NCBI RefSeq assembly: GCF_023806085.1
Contig: NZ_JAMSLX010000003.1
Coordinates: 62,001-126,000 of the forward strand
Reading direction: 5' to 3'
Length of the DNA: 64,000 nucleotides
Source of the DNA: Hephaestia sp. MAHUQ-44
GTDB taxonomy: Bacteria > Pseudomonadota > Alphaproteobacteria > Sphingomonadales > Sphingomonadaceae
The notes under the pieces are model-generated. The model saw only the letters and a program-made list of their open reading frames with translations, did not search any database and was not told the origin of the DNA. Position 1 is the first letter of the stretch; each line of letters begins with the position of its first letter. Below, one piece after another: positions 36,262 through 46,476 of this stretch. The position numbers were made by a program, and so were the translations under genes.

Positions 36262-38070
36262 TCACGTTATCCTCGATACCCGGCTCGGAAGATCGTCTCG
36301 CGCCGGATCAATGCGCGCATTGGTTGACGGCGGTTCGGCGGGAACAGGAGACGCCTTGCCGGCAATCGCGATATCGCGAACCACGACGCGGTCTCTTCCC
36401 CCTTGCTTCGCGGCATAGAGTGCGGCGTCGGCGTGGCGATACAGTTGCTGGAACGAACACGGGTCTCGTGCCTGCGTTACCCCGACGCTGACCGTCACCG
36501 GGCGCTCGCCGATCACCGCGCCGTGATCGATCGCGCCCAGTTCCTGCCGCACGCTATCGGCAAAGCGGACCAGCGCGAAACCATCGATCCCGGTGATCGC
36601 CAGTGCGAATTCCTCGCCGCCCAGTCGCGCGACCGCACAGGACACGCTTTCCCAGCGCTGGAGTCGCCGGGCAATGTTGCACAGCACAATATCGCCCGCC
36701 TCGTGCCCGTAAGCATCGTTGACCGATTTGAACCGGTCGACGTCGATCAACAGCAAGGCGACGGGCACCTCGGCAGGCCGTTCGGCGCCGAGCAACGGGG
36801 TCGTTCGGGCAATGAAGCCGCGCCGATTGTAGAGATTGGTCAACGGATCGCGGCCGGCGAGCGCACTCGCCCGCTTCTCGGCGGCGCGCGCGCGATCGCG
36901 CTCGACGCGAAGCAGCGCAATCCTGCGCGTAATCGCTATCGCCAGCCACATCGTCTGGAGCGCCGCGGCGAACAACACCAGCATCTGCGAGCCGCCGCCC
37001 CACAATGCCCCGCCGACATCGACGATCTGAATGAACCCCAACGCGGCCATCGGCACCGACCATGCCAACGCCACGTCGCGCGCCACCGTGCATCCTCGCC
37101 GCCAAGCCCAGCCGAGCAACAGCGCGACCGCAGCAAGATCGGCAAGCACGAGCAGATCGAGCATTTGGCCAAGCCCGTCGATCGCGGCACCTCGTACGAT
37201 TGCTGTGGGAATGCCGAGTACACCGATCGCAATACCGAGCGCGAGCGTGGCCGTCGTCGCCCAGCGCGGCAGAAGCGATCGTTCGATCGAGGTGACGGCG
37301 CTGACGGTCGCGGCGGTGATCGCGGCGCAGGCGAGAAAGGTACAGATGCGTGCCGCCGTGGTGCCTGCAAGCCCTGGCAGGACGATGAGTTCGAGCTGTG
37401 ACCACAATGTACCCCAGGTCAGCACGCACGCGGCCCAAAGGCCGTGCCACAGCAGGAACTGACGCCGCACGGCAATCGCCAGCGACATATTGTAGACCAC
37501 CCCGACCAGCAACAGCATCAGCGCGGCACCGGTGAGCGCCGCGAGGATCGCCGACTGCGTCGCGGACTCAGCGCCGGTGATGATTCGAATCCGCAGAAGA
37601 TTGTGGCTCGCCACGCGATCGAGCCGCATCGTCGCCGCTACCAGTGACGCATCACGCACGGGTGCCTCGAACGCGATCTGGCCCCCCACCCGCCAGTGCG
37701 CACCGAAGGCGCCGCTCGCGACCTGCTGCCACACGACGTGACCATCGGCATAGGTGAAGGCGACCGCGAGCCGATCGAACCGGCTCTGGCGCACCATCAG
37801 CGCCACATCGGTCCGATCGACCGAAAGATCGCGAAGGTCCGTGCGCAACCACAGACTGCCTTGTTGATAGGCCGAGGGCGCGCCACGGCACGCGAACGTC
37901 AGCCGCGGCAGCGCCGAATCGGGCGTCGCCGTTCCAGTCACGGCATGACAAAACGCATCGAAAGCCACCGATTCGGCCGTCGCTGGCGGCGGCCAAAGCG
38001 CGCCAGCCATCGCGATCAGCGCGATTATCAGCCGCATCACAACGACCCGGTACTCGTTTACACCCAGCAT
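36262..38070 (-). CDS. Membrane diguanylate cyclase (GGDEF) with 7TM-type sensor
   Basis: A 602-residue protein: signal-like N-terminus, a periplasmic domain of about 170 residues (WLRTDLRDLSVDRTDVALMVRQSRFDRLAVAF), then six or seven hydrophobic helices (about residues 185-400), a short coiled coil, and a C-terminal GGDEF domain. The order resembles 7TMR-DISM receptors. The active-site loop is ARLGGEEFALAI (GGEEF at 484-488), with DPLTNLYNRRGF and LLLIDVDRFKSVNDAYGH before it, so it should make cyclic-di-GMP. The RxxD inhibitory site expected at -9 to -6 reads SVSC, so product inhibition is probably lost. The start at 38070 follows TGGGGAT; ATG 38037 is the alternative. Confidence 0.85.
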   Translation of the reverse strand: MLGVNEYRVVVMRLIIALIAMAGALWPPPATAESVAFDAFCHAVTGTATPDSALPRLTFACRGAPSAYQQGSLWLRTDLRDLSVDRTDVALMVRQSRFDRLAVAFTYADGHVVWQQVASGAFGAHWRVGGQIAFEAPVRDASLVAATMRLDRVASHNLLRIRIITGAESATQSAILAALTGAALMLLLVGVVYNMSLAIAVRRQFLLWHGLWAACVLTWGTLWSQLELIVLPGLAGTTAARICTFLACAAITAATVSAVTSIERSLLPRWATTATLALGIAIGVLGIPTAIVRGAAIDGLGQMLDLLVLADLAAVALLLGWAWRRGCTVARDVALAWSVPMAALGFIQIVDVGGALWGGGSQMLVLFAAALQTMWLAIAITRRIALLRVERDRARAAEKRASALAGRDPLTNLYNRRGFIARTTPLLGAERPAEVPVALLLIDVDRFKSVNDAYGHEAGDIVLCNIARRLQRWESVSCAVARLGGEEFALAITGIDGFALVRFADSVRQELGAIDHGAVIGERPVTVSVGVTQARDPCSFQQLYRHADAALYAAKQGGRDRVVVRDIAIAGKASPVPAEPPSTNARIDPARDDLPSRVSRIT

Positions 38071-38230
38071 GATCCCCACGCCCTGCCAGCTTAGCGTGAG
38101 CAAAACCTTACCAGACCAGCCACCAAACGCTGCGCAGCCACGATATCGGGCGTCACGGATCGGCACGATCGGCCGTGGCCCGACCGACCGGCATGCCTTT
38201 TCACACTTTCGTTAAACGCCGTCGCAGCGC

Positions 38231-38273
38231 CAAAAAACATAAACCCCGGCAAGTCATTGACCTGCCGGGGTTT
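38231..38273 (-). terminator. Intrinsic terminator for tRNA-Arg
   Basis: AAACCCCGGCA (38241-38251) is perfectly complementary to TGCCGGGGTTT (38263-38273). On the minus strand the stem begins 5 nt after the tRNA 3' end and is followed by a run of six T (38237-38232), a classical intrinsic terminator. Confidence 0.85.
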
Positions 38274-38277
38274 ACAT

Positions 38278-38353
38278 TGGCGCGCCCGGAACGATTCGAA
38301 CGTCCGACCCTCAGATTCGTAGTCTGATGCTCTATCCAGCTGAGCTACGGGCG
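38278..38353 (-). tRNA. tRNA-Arg (anticodon ACG)
   Basis: Seventy-six nt with a GCGCCCG/CGGGCGC acceptor stem, D-arm AGCTCAGCTGGATAGAGC, anticodon stem CAGA/TCTG with loop CTACGAA, T-arm with GTTCGAATC, discriminator G and an encoded CCA at 38280-38278. The anticodon is ACG, decoding CGU/CGC/CGA after deamination. Confidence 0.97.
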
Positions 38354-38367
38354 CGCAGGGTGGAGGC

Positions 38368-38395
38368 GACATAGAAGGGGTCGCCGGATTGCGCA
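38368..38395 (-). promoter_or_regulatory. Candidate promoter for tRNA-Arg
   Basis: On the minus strand TTGCGC (38395-38390), 16 bp, then CTATGT (38373-38368), ending 14 bp before the mature tRNA 5' end. Reasonable -35/-10 resemblance and correct placement. Confidence 0.4.
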
Positions 38396-38434
38396 AGCCC
38401 GTTGCGGCGGGCTTTCGGGCACCATAGACCTTTT

Positions 38435-38937
38435 ATGATGATACGGTTCCCCCACACCCTGTTCGCCGCAGCGATTCCACTCGCGGCGTGTACCCCCAAT
38501 ATCGTCGACGCGCCGTCGTTGCTGCCGCGGGCCAGCGAGACGTTGAGCTTCGACGAACCGCCGGCCGCCGTCCCGGCGGTGGCAGTGCCCGACCCCGCGC
38601 TCGACGCCGCCATCGCCGAGGCCACAACGACGCTGACGACCACTGCGAACCGCTTCACGGCTGCTGCAACGAGGGCCGACGCGCTGATCGCCGCCGCGAA
38701 GGGAGCCGCGCCGGGCAGCGATTCGTGGCTCGATGCGCAGGTCGCGCTCGCGGGGCTCGACGACGACCGCGCGGCCAGCCTTGCGATCCTGAGCGATCTC
38801 GACCAACGCGCGATCGATCGCGGGATCACCGGCGCGCCGCCTTATCCCGCGCTCGAATCGCTGCGCGCCGCGGCGCAGGCGCAGATCGCCGCCCAGGCCG
38901 ACCGGATCGCGACGCTCTCGGCGCGGCTGCCCGCCGA

Positions 38938-38941
<4 letters not shown>
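38435..38941 (+). CDS. Predicted lipoprotein, unknown function
   Basis: A 168-residue precursor with a signal sequence and lipobox (IPLAAC, Cys near 20). The mature part is Ala-rich and helical, with long stretches such as LDAAIAEATTTLTTTANRFTA and AAAQAQIAAQADRIATLSARL, suggesting a coiled coil in the periplasm. No catalytic motif was recognised. ATGs at 38435 and 38438 are both possible and neither has a strong ribosome-binding site. It diverges from tRNA-Arg and converges with the GNAT gene, overlapping its end by four bases. Confidence 0.7.
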
Positions 38942-39464
<523 letters not shown>

Positions 39465-39468
<4 letters not shown>

Positions 39469-40454
39469 CCGGCGAGCAATTGCGCGGCGTGGCGCGCATA
39501 ATAAGTGAGCACCCCCGAACAGCCCGCGCGTTTGAGCGCGAGCAAGGTTTCGAGCACCACCGCATCGCGATCGGCCGCGCCGACCGCCGCCGCGGCCTCG
39601 ATCATCGCGTATTCGCCCGAGACTTGATACGCGAACACAGGGACTTCAAACGCGTCTTTTACGCGCGTGATGATATCGAGATAGGGCAGCCCCGGCTTGA
39701 CCATCACGCTATCCGCGCCCTCGTCGAGATCGAGTTCGACCTCGCGCAGCGCCTCCTGCCAATTGGCCGGGTCCATCTGATAGGTCTTCTTGTCGCCCTT
39801 CAGCAGCCCGCGGCTGCCGACCGCGTCGCGGAACGGGCCGTAGAAGGCGCTCGCATATTTGGCGGCATAGGACATGATCTGCACGTTGACATGGCCATCG
39901 GCTTCGAGCGCGTCGCGGATCAGGCCGATGCGGCCATCCATCATGTCGCTGGGGGCGATGATATCGGCGCCCGCGGCGGCCTGATTGAGCGCCTGCGCAA
40001 CGAGCGTCTCGGCGGTCGCGTCGTTGACGACATAGCCGGTCGCATCGAGCAGCCCGTCATGGCCGTGGCTGGTATACGGATCGAGCGCGACGTCGGTGAG
40101 CACCCCCACCTCGGGCACCGCGTGCTTGAGCGCGCGGATCGCCTGGCACATCAGATTATCGGGGTTGAGCGCCTCGCGGCCGTCATCGCTGCGCCGATCG
40201 GGCTGGGTATAGGGAAACAGCGCGACGCACGGGATACCGAGATCGCGCGCTTCCTTACCGCGCGCGACGATGCCGTCGACCGACCAGCGCGAGACGCCCG
40301 GCAGGCTGGCGATCGGTTCCTCGACGCCAGCGCCCTCGACCACGAACAACGGCCAGATCAGATCGGCGGGGGTCAGCACGGTTTCGGCGTGGAGACGGCG
40401 GCTCCAGCCGGAGGCGCGGGTACGGCGAAGGCGGAGGGCGGGATAGTGGCTCAT
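39465..40454 (-). CDS. hemB: Delta-aminolevulinic acid dehydratase (porphobilinogen synthase)
   Basis: A 329-residue enzyme that joins two 5-aminolevulinates to porphobilinogen in haem synthesis. The Schiff-base lysines lie in MSYAAKYASAFYGPFRDA and SVMVKPGLPYLDII. The metal region reads DVALDPYTSHGHDG, so the three zinc cysteines of the E. coli and animal enzymes are replaced by Ala and Asp, as in magnesium-dependent or zinc-independent forms. SGEYAMIEAAAAVG matches the C-terminal signature. It is the first gene of a two-gene unit with the acetyltransferase and is divergent from the lipid kinase. Confidence 0.95.
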
Positions 40455-40529
40455 AGCCAGCCCTGTGCGCCGTCACCGCGAACGGTGCAAGTCACGAGCC
40501 GCCCGATCGGCGGTGCCAAGTTGACAAAG

Positions 40530-40559
40530 TTGACACCCCCGAGCCCATGTTCGCCTTAT
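40530..40559 (+). promoter_or_regulatory. Candidate promoter for the lipid kinase gene
   Basis: TTGACA (40530-40535), 18 bp, CCTTAT (40554-40559), about 85 bp before the start codon. A second TTGACA lies at 40521-40526, giving an AGTTGACA direct repeat. The -10 is only a fair match. Confidence 0.35.
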
Positions 40560-40644
40560 CGGCCGACAACCGAATAAGGTGTGATTGCAGCAGGCTCGCT
40601 GTATCAGATGCGCCTCATGTAGGACAGCGCAGGCGATATTCCCG

Positions 40645-41541
40645 ATGACCACCCGATCCGCCGTGCTGATCGTCAACGCGCAGTCGCGCAAGGGACAGGC
40701 CCAGTTCGCGGCGGCATGTGCGGCGCTGAAGGCCCTGCCCTTCCCGGTCGACGCGCACGCGATCACCGATCCCGACACGCTCGACACCGTGATCAAGACG
40801 GCGCTCGCAGCCAAACCCGATCTGATGATATTGGGCGGCGGCGACGGCACGATTTCGGGGCTGGTCGATCATCTGGTCGGCACCGATACCGCGCTGGGCG
40901 TGCTGCCGCTGGGCACCGCGAACAGCTTTGCGCGCACGCTGGGCATTCCGCTCGATATCGAAGGCGCGGTCGAGGTGCTGCGGACCGGGCGGCGCAAGCG
41001 GATTGATCTCGGCATGATCGACAAGGATTATTTCGCCAATTGTGCCGCGATCGGGATCGCCCCGCAGATCGCCCAGACGGTGCCGCACACTCTCAAGAAA
41101 TATCTCGGCCGGCTCGGCTATCTGAGTTGGGCGGCGCTGCAATATGCCAAATTCAGGCCATTCGAGCTTGTGATCGAGGACGCGGGTATTCGGCGTAGCG
41201 TGACCGTGGTCGAGGTGCGGATCTCGAACGGCGGCTTCCACGGCGGTACCGAGATCGTCGACGACGCCCGCGTCGATTCGGGCGAGATCATCGTCCAGGC
41301 GGTGACCGGATCGTTCAAACGCCGCCTGCTCAAGAACTGGATCGCAAGCGCACTGCGCCTCCCGGCGCGCCATGACGACACGGTGAGCTTCACCGGTACG
41401 GCCTTGCGCGTTTCCACCACGCCCCGGCTGCCGATCTCGATCGACGGCGAGGTACTGGCAAAAACGCCGGTGACCGCGCGGATCGCGGCGGGCGTGATCG
41501 AGGTGATCGTGCCGGCGGAAGAATCCGTCACCCCCGCGTAG
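40645..41541 (+). CDS. Diacylglycerol/lipid kinase family protein (YegS-like)
   Basis: A 298-residue lipid kinase of the DAGK catalytic-domain family, which transfers phosphate from ATP to a lipid hydroxyl at the membrane. Motifs include VLIVNAQSRKGQAQF, the nucleotide-binding LMILGGGDGTISGLVDHLVGTDTALGVLPLGTANSFARTL, and IGIAPQIAQ...LGRLGYLSWAALQ. The start at 40645 opens at the conserved domain; the frame back to 40585 has no homology character. The last residues (SVTPA) and the TAG stop are provided by an inverted repeat, so the original gene end may have been altered. Confidence 0.88.
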   Translation: MTTRSAVLIVNAQSRKGQAQFAAACAALKALPFPVDAHAITDPDTLDTVIKTALAAKPDLMILGGGDGTISGLVDHLVGTDTALGVLPLGTANSFARTLGIPLDIEGAVEVLRTGRRKRIDLGMIDKDYFANCAAIGIAPQIAQTVPHTLKKYLGRLGYLSWAALQYAKFRPFELVIEDAGIRRSVTVVEVRISNGGFHGGTEIVDDARVDSGEIIVQAVTGSFKRRLLKNWIASALRLPARHDDTVSFTGTALRVSTTPRLPISIDGEVLAKTPVTARIAAGVIEVIVPAEESVTPA

Positions 41542-41626
41542 GCTGGGGTCCATGTCTGTGGCGATTTGCTCCGCCGTCGGTCGTCATCGAGACAGCGATA
41601 GACCCCAGCCTACGCTGGGGTGACGG
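41525..41626. repeat. Long inverted repeat at the lipid kinase-valS junction
   Basis: Arms 41525-41550 and 41601-41626 are complementary at 25 of 26 positions, both beginning or ending with CCGTCACCCC/GGGGTGACGG and containing GCGTAGGCTGGGG. The centre is 50 nt. The element overlaps the last 17 bases of the lipid kinase gene and ends five bases before the valS stop. The shorter copy at 7412-7468 shares both ends. Confidence 0.85.
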
Positions 41627-41630
41627 CGGG

Positions 41631-44390
41631 TTAGCCGAGCCGGGCGAGCGCGGCGTGCAGGCGGTCGGCCTCGGCGGCCTTGTCGGCGTGGTCGGCGCGG
41701 GCCTTTTCGACGGCTTCGGGCTTGGCGCGTTCGACGAAGCTTGGATTACCGAGCCGTCCGGCGAGCGCGTCGCGTTCTTTCTCGGCCGCCGCGATCCCCT
41801 TGGCGAGCCGCGCGCGTTCGGCGTCGAGGTCGATCACGCCTGCCAGCGGCAGGACGAAGGTCGCTTCGTCGACCACCACCTGCGCGGCGCCACCGGCCGC
41901 TGCGTCACCGTCGGCAACGTCCACGCGCGCGAGGCGCGCCAGGGCGGCGGTCTGACGCGTGAGGCGTTCGACGGTCTGCGCCGAGGCGTCGCGGACATGG
42001 AGCGGCATCCGCGCACCGGGGGACACATTGAGCTCGGTCCGCGCGGTACGCAGATCGGAGACCAGCCGGATCAGCCAGTCGATTTCCTTCACCGCCTCGG
42101 CATCAAGCGCCTGCGCGTCGGCATTCGGCCACGCCGCGACGATCAGTTCGGACGCGCGCGCGCCGCCGGCGTGCCACAATTCCTCGGTGATGAAGGGCAT
42201 GAATGGGTGGAGCAGCACCAGGATCTGATCGAGCACCCAGCCGGCCACGGCGCGGGTTTCGTCCGCCTCGGCGCCGGTTGCGGGACCGTCGGCGGTGCCG
42301 AGCAGCGGCTTGATCAGTTCCAGATACCAGTCGCAGAAACGGTTCCAGACGAAGTGATAGAGCGCGTTCGCGGCGCCATCGAAGCGCAGATCGGCAAGCG
42401 CGAGATCGACCGCCTGCACGGTCTCGACCGTCTCGGCGATGATCCATTTGTTGACCGCGAGGGTGGCGGGCGGCGCATCGCGCGTGGCGCTCGCGGCGAT
42501 ACCGTTGGCCTGGCAGAAACGCGTCGCGTTCCACAGCTTGGTCGCGAAGTTGCGATAGCCCGCGACGCGGCTCTCATCCATCTTGATGTCGCGGCCCTGG
42601 CTTTCCATCGCCGCCATGAAGAAGCGCAGCGCATCGGCGCCGTACTGGTCGATCAGCCCGAGCGGATCGACCGTATTGCCCTTCGATTTGGACATTTTCT
42701 GCCCGTCCGACGCGCGGACAAGTCCGTGGAGATACAAAGTCTTGAAGGGCACATCGCCCATGAAGTGCAAGCCCTGCATCATCATCCGCGCGTCCCAGAA
42801 GAACAGGATATCGAAGCCGGAAATGAGGATATCGTTGGGGTAGCGGCCGGCGAGGCTGACGCCCCTCCCGCTTGCGGGAGGGGTCGGGGGAGGGCTTGTC
42901 GAGGCGGAGGTGTCGGCGGCTGCGGACAGGCTCTCCCCTAGCCCCTCCCGCGAGCGGGAGGGGGATTCGTCGGGCCAGCCCATCGTCGCAAACGGCCACA
43001 GCGCCGAGGAAAACCACGTGTCGAGGACATCCTCGTCGCGACGCAGGGCAACGCCCTCGCCCGCCTGACGCTGCGCCTCCTCCTCGGTTTCGGCGACGAT
43101 GATGCGGCCGTCGTCGGCATACCAGGCCGGAATCCGGTGCCCCCACCAGAGTTGCCGCGAGACGCACCACGGCTGGATGTTTTCCATCCAGTTGAAGAAG
43201 GTCTTTTCCCACGTCCTGGGAACGATCTTGATCGCCCCCGAGCGCACCGCCTCGATCGCGGGCTGGGCCAGCGTCGCGGCGTCGACATACCATTGGTCGG
43301 TCAGCCACGGCTCGATCACCACGCCCGAACGATCGCCATAAGGCGTCTGGATGACGCGATCCTCGACGCGTTCGAGCAGACCGCCCTCCTCGAGCAGCGC
43401 CACGACGCGTTTGCGCGCCTCGAACCGCTCGAGGCCGATCAGATCGGCGGGGATCAGGCCGTCCGCGGTTTGCGCGATCTTGGCCGTGGCATCGAGCATG
43501 TTGAGCATGTCGGCGGGCTTGAACCCGGCGCGTTTCCCGACCTCGAAGTCGTTGAAATCGTGCCCCGGCGTGATCTTCACCGCGCCCGAACCGAGTTCGG
43601 GATCGGCGTGTTCGTCGGCGACGATCGGGATCTCGCGGCCGGTGATCGGCAGGCGCACCATCTTCCCGATCAAGGCGGTGTAGCGTTCATCGGTGGGATG
43701 CACCGCGACCGCCATGTCGGCGAGCATCGTCTCGGGCCGCGTGGTGGCGACGTGGATGAAGCCAGAGCCGTCCGCCAGCGGATATTTGAGGTGCCAGAAG
43801 CTGCCCTGCACTTCGCGCGTCTCGACCTCGAGATCGCTGATCGCGGTGCCGAGGCCGGGGTCCCAATTCACCAGCCGTTTGTCGCGGTAGAGCAGCCCTT
43901 GCTTGTGAAGATCGACGAAGACCTTGAGCACGGCCTTCGAGAAGCCCGGATCCATCGTGAAGCGTTCGTTGGCCCAATCCATCGAGCAGCCCAGCCGCCG
44001 CAATTGCTGCGTGATCTGGCCGCCGCTCTCGGCCTTCCATTCCCACACTTTCTCGACGAATTGCTCGCGGGTGTAGTTGGTGCGCTTATCCTGCGCGGCG
44101 GCCATCTGGCGCTCGACCACCATCTGCGTCGCGATGCCCGCATGATCGGTGCCGACCACCCACAGCGCGTCCTTGCCCTTGAGCCGCGCGTGGCGGACGA
44201 GGATGTCCTGCAAGGTATTGTCGAGCGCATGACCGATATGGAGGCTGCCGGTGACGTTGGGCGGCGGGTTGACGATCGTCCACGGCTCGGCGCCGGGGCG
44301 CTCGGGATGGAACAGCCCGTGCGCCTCCCAGTGCGCGTACCAGCGCTGTTCGATTGAAGCGGGGTCGAAGGTTTTTGCGAGCTCGGTCAT
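41631..44390 (-). CDS. valS: Valyl-tRNA synthetase with an internal repeat-derived insertion
   Basis: A 919-residue class I synthetase that charges tRNA-Val. HIGH is at residues 51-54 and KMSKS at 565-569; the editing domain lies between (THDF-type region [21 protein letters not shown]), followed by the anticodon-binding domain and a C-terminal coiled coil ([23 protein letters not shown]). Between FATMGWPDE and [16 protein letters not shown], where relatives continue almost directly, there are about 38 extra residues (476-513) rich in Ser, Pro, Gly and Arg, encoded by a palindromic repeat. The frame is open throughout, so a full protein is likely made. Start at 44390. Last gene of a pcm-tolC-popZ-valS series. 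Confidence 0.95.
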   Translation of the reverse strand: MTELAKTFDPASIEQRWYAHWEAHGLFHPERPGAEPWTIVNPPPNVTGSLHIGHALDNTLQDILVRHARLKGKDALWVVGTDHAGIATQMVVERQMAAAQDKRTNYTREQFVEKVWEWKAESGGQITQQLRRLGCSMDWANERFTMDPGFSKAVLKVFVDLHKQGLLYRDKRLVNWDPGLGTAISDLEVETREVQGSFWHLKYPLADGSGFIHVATTRPETMLADMAVAVHPTDERYTALIGKMVRLPITGREIPIVADEHADPELGSGAVKITPGHDFNDFEVGKRAGFKPADMLNMLDATAKIAQTADGLIPADLIGLERFEARKRVVALLEEGGLLERVEDRVIQTPYGDRSGVVIEPWLTDQWYVDAATLAQPAIEAVRSGAIKIVPRTWEKTFFNWMENIQPWCVSRQLWWGHRIPAWYADDGRIIVAETEEEAQRQAGEGVALRRDEDVLDTWFSSALWPFATMGWPDESPSRSREGLGESLSAAADTSASTSPPPTPPASGRGVSLAGRYPNDILISGFDILFFWDARMMMQGLHFMGDVPFKTLYLHGLVRASDGQKMSKSKGNTVDPLGLIDQYGADALRFFMAAMESQGRDIKMDESRVAGYRNFATKLWNATRFCQANGIAASATRDAPPATLAVNKWIIAETVETVQAVDLALADLRFDGAANALYHFVWNRFCDWYLELIKPLLGTADGPATGAEADETRAVAGWVLDQILVLLHPFMPFITEELWHAGGARASELIVAAWPNADAQALDAEAVKEIDWLIRLVSDLRTARTELNVSPGARMPLHVRDASAQTVERLTRQTAALARLARVDVADGDAAAGGAAQVVVDEATFVLPLAGVIDLDAERARLAKGIAAAEKERDALAGRLGNPSFVERAKPEAVEKARADHADKAAEADRLHAALARLG
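42862..42963. repeat. REPIN-like palindromic element inside valS
   Basis: Two short hairpins, CCCCTCCCGC-TT-GCGGGAGGGG (42862-42883) and CCCCTCCCGC-GA-GCGGGAGGGG (42942-42963), point toward each other across 58 bp, and the inner flanks (TCGGGGGAGGGCTTGTC and the inverse of GACAGGCTCTCCCCTAG) are also inverted. The whole unit is a doublet of REP-type sequences within the valS reading frame. Confidence 0.85.
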
Positions 44391-44442
44391 GCCAGCGCCC
44401 TTAGCGGGGCGAGGCGTATTTCGCCAAGCCTGCGGGGACGAT

Positions 44443-44916
44443 TTACTCTTGGCCCGTGATCCGCGTGATCTCGCGCGCCACCATCTTCTCGACCAGCTCG
44501 GGCAGATTGGCATCGAGCCAATCGCGCAGCATCGGGCGCAGCATGTCCTCGACCATCGCCTGGAGCGTATCGCTGCCCGCGACCTCGGGCTTGACGATCA
44601 GCTTCGAGAGCGAGGCGAGCGCGCCGCGGCTGGCCTGTGCCGCCTGTTCGGACAGGATCTGTTCGCGGCGCCCCTGCGAGGCGAGCCGCGAATCGGGTTT
44701 GGGAGTCGGCACCGGATCGCTCAGCTCGAGCACTTCCTCGTGCGCCTCATCCTGATCGTGATCGTGCTCATCGGCGGCGGCTGGCGCGTGCTTGGCCGTG
44801 CCACGCGTCGCGCGGCGCGCCTTGGCGGACGCGGTCACATCGCCTTCTTCGGCGATGATGCGTTTGATCGAAGACAGAATGTCTTCCATCGACGGTTCAG
44901 CGCTCACGTCCCCCAT
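44443..44916 (-). CDS. PopZ-like polar organising protein (DUF2497)
   Basis: About 157 residues with the two conserved ends of the DUF2497/PopZ family: N-terminal [21 protein letters not shown] and C-terminal [30 protein letters not shown], joined by an acidic, disordered middle ([15 protein letters not shown]). PopZ forms a matrix at the cell pole that anchors the chromosome origin and cell-cycle regulators in Caulobacter. I give the start MGDVS at 44916; MRVGLR at 44934 has a better-spaced GAGGG and is equally possible. It lies 28 bp after tolC and 52 bp before valS, as in Caulobacter. Confidence 0.85.
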   Translation of the reverse strand: MGDVSAEPSMEDILSSIKRIIAEEGDVTASAKARRATRGTAKHAPAAADEHDHDQDEAHEEVLELSDPVPTPKPDSRLASQGRREQILSEQAAQASRGALASLSKLIVKPEVAGSDTLQAMVEDMLRPMLRDWLDANLPELVEKMVAREITRITGQE

Positions 44917-44944
44917 CCTCAACCCCACGCGCATGGGACCGCCC

Positions 44945-46468
44945 TCATGGACGATCGGAAAGCGTGTCACCTGCGGGATTCGCAAGGCTTCTGTCAACCG
45001 GCGTGTCGAGGATCGGATCGAGCGCCTGATGCACCTCGGCCCCCTGCGCCGGCGTTTCGGCGGTGCTGGTGCCCACCGCCCGCGGCGCGGGATCGCTATC
45101 CCAATCCCAGATCCGATCGTGGACGCGCTCGTAATTCGTGACCGGATCGTAGAGCACGCCGCCGTCGAGCCCGAGATCGCGCGCCTCGGCCTTGCCCATC
45201 GCGGCGATCAACGCGAAGCCCGCGACATAGGCGTCGCGCCGCGCGGTGACGAGCGTGACCTGCGCATTGAGCAATTCCTGCTCGGCATTGAGGATATCGA
45301 GAATCGTGCGGTTGCCGACGCTGTTTTCGGCGCGCACGCCTTCGAGCGACAGCCGGTTCGCGCTCACCGCTTTTTCGGACGACTGGATCACCTGCTGCGC
45401 CGATTGCCAGATCGCATAGGCCGAGCGCGTCTGCGAGACGACGCTGCGTTCGGCATCGAGCGCCTGTTCGATCGCCTGGCTACGCCGCGCCTGCGCCTGA
45501 CGCACCTCGGCGGCAGGGCGGCCGCCCTGGAACAGCGGGATCGAGATCGATACCCCGGCATCCGCCGACGTGCCCGATTGCTGGACGGTCCCCGCGCTGT
45601 CGCCCGCGCGCAGCGAGCCGAGATAATTGTAATAATTGGTGGTCGCCCCGACGCTGATCGTCGGCAGACGCCCCGCCCGCGCGGTGCCGATATCGTAATC
45701 GGCGGCGCGGCTGGCCTTGCGCGCCGCGATCAGCGTCGGATTGTTCTCGAGCGCGACATCGACCGCCGCCTCGGGGGCGCCGGGCAGGCCGGTCAGTGCG
45801 GGCGGCGGCTCGAGGTCGCCCGGCGGCGTGCCCACCAGACGGATGTAATTCTCGCGGCTGCCGATCAGATTGGCCTCGGCGCTCTGGAGGTCGCTGCGCG
45901 CCAGCGCCAGGCGCGCCTCGGACTGGGCGACATCGGTGCGCGTGAGATCGCCGACCTGAAACCGATCCTGCGTCGCCTGCAGATTGACGTCGAGCACGCG
46001 GACATTCTGCTGGTTGAGCGACACGATCGCCTCGTCGCGGATCACATCCATATAGGCGGCGACGACGGCCGAGAAGAGATCGGCCTCGGTCCCGCGCAGG
46101 CCCGCGCGCCCGGCCTCGACGCGGGTCTTGGCCGCGGCAACCGCATTGCGCACCGCGCCGCCGCTGAAGATCGGCAGCGACGCCTGCGCCTGCGCATTCA
46201 CCGAGCGCGGCGGCGAGACGAAATTGTTGGTCGCCGACAGCACGCTTTCGGAATAGCCGCCGTTGACATTGAGTTGCGGCATTCCCCGCGAACGCGCGAT
46301 CGGCACATTCTCGTCATTGGCGCGCTGGCTGGCGCGCTCGGCATTGAGCGTGGGGTTGGTCTGATAGGCCTTGAGCAACGCTTCTCGCAGCGTTTCGGCC
46401 GACGCCGGGCTTGCGATCAGGGCCAGCGCGACGCCGGCGAGCAGGACAGGTCGAAGCGTCAAGGGCAT
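44945..46468 (-). CDS. TolC-family outer-membrane channel
   Basis: A 507-residue precursor with a signal peptide (LTLRPVLLAGVALALIASPASA). The mature part has the duplicated TolC pattern of long alpha helices and short beta strands: LREALLKAYQTNPTLNAERASQRANDEN, LPIFSGGAVRNAVAAAKTRVEAGRAGLRGTEADLF, then the second repeat ISIPLFQGGRPAAEVRQAQARRSQAIEQALDAERSV and SLEGVRAENSVGNRTILDILNAEQELLNAQ. It would be the outer-membrane exit duct for type I secretion or efflux. It starts nine bases after the pcm stop, so they form one unit. No inner-membrane partner is adjacent, though an RND adaptor begins at 63.7 kb. Confidence 0.92.
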   Translation of the reverse strand: MPLTLRPVLLAGVALALIASPASAETLREALLKAYQTNPTLNAERASQRANDENVPIARSRGMPQLNVNGGYSESVLSATNNFVSPPRSVNAQAQASLPIFSGGAVRNAVAAAKTRVEAGRAGLRGTEADLFSAVVAAYMDVIRDEAIVSLNQQNVRVLDVNLQATQDRFQVGDLTRTDVAQSEARLALARSDLQSAEANLIGSRENYIRLVGTPPGDLEPPPALTGLPGAPEAAVDVALENNPTLIAARKASRAADYDIGTARAGRLPTISVGATTNYYNYLGSLRAGDSAGTVQQSGTSADAGVSISIPLFQGGRPAAEVRQAQARRSQAIEQALDAERSVVSQTRSAYAIWQSAQQVIQSSEKAVSANRLSLEGVRAENSVGNRTILDILNAEQELLNAQVTLVTARRDAYVAGFALIAAMGKAEARDLGLDGGVLYDPVTNYERVHDRIWDWDSDPAPRAVGTSTAETPAQGAEVHQALDPILDTPVDRSLANPAGDTLSDRP

Positions 46469-46476
46469 CCCCACCG

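Noticed and set aside
42849..42965. Extra valS segment as a sequencing error or intein
   Set aside because: The frame is maintained on both sides and the segment is an ordered palindromic doublet; it is far too short and lacks splice motifs for an intein.
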